Source: an uncultured bacterium (lineage in GTDB: Bacteria > Patescibacteriota > Saccharimonadia > Saccharimonadales > Saccharimonadaceae). Taken from it: 11,853 nucleotides of DNA. The translations under genes and the position numbers were made by a program. Below the pieces are notes generated by a model. It saw only the letters and a list, made by a program, of their open reading frames with translations, was not told where the DNA came from and ran no database searches. The stretch is from positions 1-11,853 of the forward strand of contig CALHWG010000014.1 of assembly GCA_938036745.1 (NCBI GenBank), read 5' to 3'. Each line of letters starts with the position of its first letter. Position 1 is the stretch's first letter. Shown one piece after another: positions 10,222 to 11,853 of the stretch.

Positions 10222-11649
10222 ATGAAAAACTTAAAAATTAGCGATTTTTGGATTTATAAATTTCGTTACCAAATTGGAGTTGGGATTTTATCACTCAGCT
10301 ATCTTGCAATAATTATTTATACTTTATTTTTTGCACCAAATGGATTAACCGCCGGGGAAATTGAGAGCGCTAAAAGTTCAGTAAACTTAAACTTTTCAAA
10401 TATTTTTTCGAAAAATATTCTAGATTTTCCATTTAGATTTTTGCAAAAAACTAGCATTGATATTTTTGGTTTAAGTAATTTTGCAATTAAATTGCCGTCA
10501 GTTTTAATTTCTCTGTGTTCGATATTTTTTATAACGAAAATCTCAGGAATGTGGTTTTCGAAACGCGCCTCTGTTTTGGCTTCCATCATCGCAATCACAT
10601 CAAGCCAGTTTTTCTTTATTGCTCAAAACGGAACGAGTGAAATTCTTTATATTTTTTACCCAATTTTGCTAATTTGGAGCGGAATGGAATTTCTAAAGGA
10701 GCCAAAAAAACGCCAAATTTTCACTTTAATTTCAATTTTAGGGCTTAGTTTTTACACACCACTCAGTTCTTACATTGCACTAGCATTTTTAATTACAATT
10801 TTAGTACATCCACATTTACGGTTTATTATTAAAAAATTACCAAATTACCAAAAAATTGCGGCGCTAATATTATTTTTAATAATAACTTCACCACTTTTAG
10901 TTTCGATCTTTTTTGATTTTTCAATCTTGAAAATAATTTTCGGAATCCCAAACTCGTTAAAACTTTTCGAAAATCTCAAAAGCTTGGTTTTAGCACTTTT
11001 TGGTTTTTCAAATCCAATTAGTAACGGAATGATTTCGCCAATAATTAATCCAGCAACTTCAATTTTAGTCGCAATCGGGCTATATTTTACATTTATTGCA
11101 AAACATTCCGCAAAAAGTTATTTAATCAATATCTGGACAATAATTCTGCTTTTAGTTTGTATTATTAACCCCACAACAATCACAATTCTTTTTACGCCAA
11201 TTTTAATTTTAACAATTACAGGTCTCCAAGGTTTGATTAACACTTGGTATGCGCTCTTTCCAAAAAACCCTTATGCTCGAATTTTTGGGTTGATTCCAAT
11301 TTCGATTTTTGTTTTCAACCTATTAATCACCAATCTTTCAGTCTTTGCTTTAAGCTATCGATATTCGCCACAACCGCTTGCCGCTTTTAGCCAAGATTTA
11401 AATATTTTACTTGAAAAAACAGATTCAAACCGTATTTTAATGGTTTCGAAAAATGAAGAAGATTTTTATAAAGCACTTGAGCGTCAAGGAAGGGCAAAAG
11501 TAAAAAATAAATTCGAAGATTCTGAAGTAATTCTTTCGAAAGAAGCCTACCAAAACGCAAAAATTCCAGCAAATTATAACGTAAAAAGAATTTTAGTTTC
11601 AAACCGTAAATATAATGCTGATAGATTTTATGTTTTGAGGCGAGGTTGA
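10222..11649 (+). CDS. GT-C (PMT/ArnT-like) membrane glycosyltransferase
   Basis: 475 residues, with roughly ten hydrophobic segments from residue 18 to about 395 and a soluble tail of about 80 residues. The layout matches polyprenyl-phosphate-sugar-dependent enzymes of the PMT_2/ArnT type: one TM, an outer loop with an acidic residue (GLTAGEIESAKSS, ~38-50, in the place of the family's DE motif), then FGLSNFAIKLPSVLISL (~77-93), which corresponds to the family's FG-S-x-x-x-RLPS segment, and a TM pair. It should transfer a sugar from a lipid carrier to a protein or lipid on the outer face of the membrane. The acceptor is unknown. The cytosolic or outer tail (KTDSNRILMVSKNEEDFYKA) is unlike the family and not recognised. 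It is AT-rich, as usual for membrane genes. Stop is TGA. The following promoter overlaps this stop codon. Confidence 0.82.
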   Translation: MKNLKISDFWIYKFRYQIGVGILSLSYLAIIIYTLFFAPNGLTAGEIESAKSSVNLNFSNIFSKNILDFPFRFLQKTSIDIFGLSNFAIKLPSVLISLCSIFFITKISGMWFSKRASVLASIIAITSSQFFFIAQNGTSEILYIFYPILLIWSGMEFLKEPKKRQIFTLISILGLSFYTPLSSYIALAFLITILVHPHLRFIIKKLPNYQKIAALILFLIITSPLLVSIFFDFSILKIIFGIPNSLKLFENLKSLVLALFGFSNPISNGMISPIINPATSILVAIGLYFTFIAKHSAKSYLINIWTIILLLVCIINPTTITILFTPILILTITGLQGLINTWYALFPKNPYARIFGLIPISIFVFNLLITNLSVFALSYRYSPQPLAAFSQDLNILLEKTDSNRILMVSKNEEDFYKALERQGRAKVKNKFEDSEVILSKEAYQNAKIPANYNVKRILVSNRKYNADRFYVLRRG

Positions 11650-11674
11650 TTTTCAAGCATTTTTTTGATAAAAT
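11646..11674 (+). promoter_or_regulatory. Promoter of the YbaB-family gene
   Basis: TTGATT (11646-11651, overlapping the preceding TGA stop), 17 bp, TAAAAT (11669-11674) with TGA before it. Start near 11681; the leader carries GGAGG at 11698-11702. Confidence 0.8.
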
Positions 11675-11706
11675 TAGAAGAGTAAATTATTTTAAATGGA
11701 GGAATT

Positions 11707-11853
11707 ATGGCAGGAATTAAAGACCAAATGAAAATGGTGCGCGAACTACAGAAGGCGCAAAAAGAACTTAAAAAAGAAATTATTGAAGTTGAAGCTGGTG
11801 AGGGTGCAGTTGTAATTCAATTTACTGGTGAGTTAAAAGTAAAAAACGAAAAA
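11707..11853 (+). CDS. YbaB/EbfC nucleoid-associated protein (3' end outside window)
   Basis: The first 49 residues are visible and run off the window. MAGIKDQMKMVRELQKAQKE is the basic, Met/Gln-rich first helix of the family; IEVEAGEGAVVIQFTGELKV matches the family's conserved EAGxGxVxVxxxGxxxV beta segment. These proteins form dimers with a tweezer-like shape and bind DNA broadly; they are usually encoded near dnaX or recR. A strong ribosome site GGAGG lies five bases before ATG 11707. dprA two genes upstream gives a loose DNA-recombination context. Family call is good; about half of the protein is unseen. Confidence 0.88.
   Translation, partial: MAGIKDQMKMVRELQKAQKELKKEIIEVEAGEGAVVIQFTGELKVKNEK

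Noticed and set aside
1..11853. UGA recoding as glycine
   Set aside because: No in-frame TGA interrupts any conserved gene, and the glycosyltransferase gene ends with TGA directly before the next gene's promoter.
1..11853. CRISPR array, insertion sequence or rRNA gene
   Set aside because: No regularly spaced repeats, no transposase motif and no rRNA-like conserved stretch were found on either strand.

Overview
The window reads as ordinary low-G+C (about one third, by eye) bacterial DNA. It is most likely from the Candidate Phyla Radiation, with Candidatus Saccharibacteria (TM7) the best guess. The pointers are the small single-domain genes, the L11 sequence style (N-terminal KLRIPAGRATAGPPVG, no L1 gene after it), a TGT with an inserted segment, and many orphan small ORFs. 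TGA is a normal stop (it ends the membrane glycosyltransferase gene at 11647-11649), which argues against the UGA=Gly lineages Gracilibacteria and Absconditabacteria. The taxonomic call is an inference from style, not from a database match.

Layout. 1-839: 3' part of a PAS/HisKA/HATPase sensor kinase gene. 855-1921: secE-nusG unit with its own promoter and terminator. 1939-2530: an opposite-strand nucleotidyltransferase-fold gene sitting where rplK would normally continue the nusG operon. 2716-3255: rplK as a single-gene unit. 3259-4777: tgt plus a DUF167/YggU gene, overlapping. 4907-5876: a two-TM coiled-coil membrane protein gene broken by two compensating frameshifts. 5875-6095 (minus): a possible 42-residue membrane peptide behind a long 5' hairpin. 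6200-6307: unexplained hairpins. 6319-6473 (minus): tRNA-Gln(CUG) with promoter and terminator. 6495-8104: four small unrecognised genes in three compact transcription units. 8237-8902: a well-expressed-looking unknown protein with a duplicated beta-rich domain. 9018-9310: a probable structured non-coding RNA on the minus strand. 9328-11649: dprA and a GT-C membrane glycosyltransferase gene. 11646-end: start of a YbaB/EbfC gene.

How it fits together. The conserved genes serve protein export (SecE), transcription elongation (NusG), translation (L11, tRNA-Gln, TGT), DNA uptake/recombination (DprA), nucleoid organisation (YbaB) and envelope glycan or lipid modification (GT-C enzyme). Promoters are unusually easy to read: most have an extended -10 (TGn before TATAAT-like) and a 17-bp spacer. 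Three genes have the -10 box only 6-7 bases before the ATG, so their mRNAs are probably leaderless.

The most interesting signals are three. (1) The palindrome TTCGAA, mostly as TTTCGAAA, is strongly over-represented in all three codon frames and in spacers, like a highly iterated palindrome or uptake-type signal; it is nearly absent from 4765-6479. (2) The minus-strand RNA candidate has a loop carrying CCUCCUUU, the anti-Shine-Dalgarno sequence of 16S rRNA. (3) There is a string of small orphan genes with structured leaders. All counts were made by eye.
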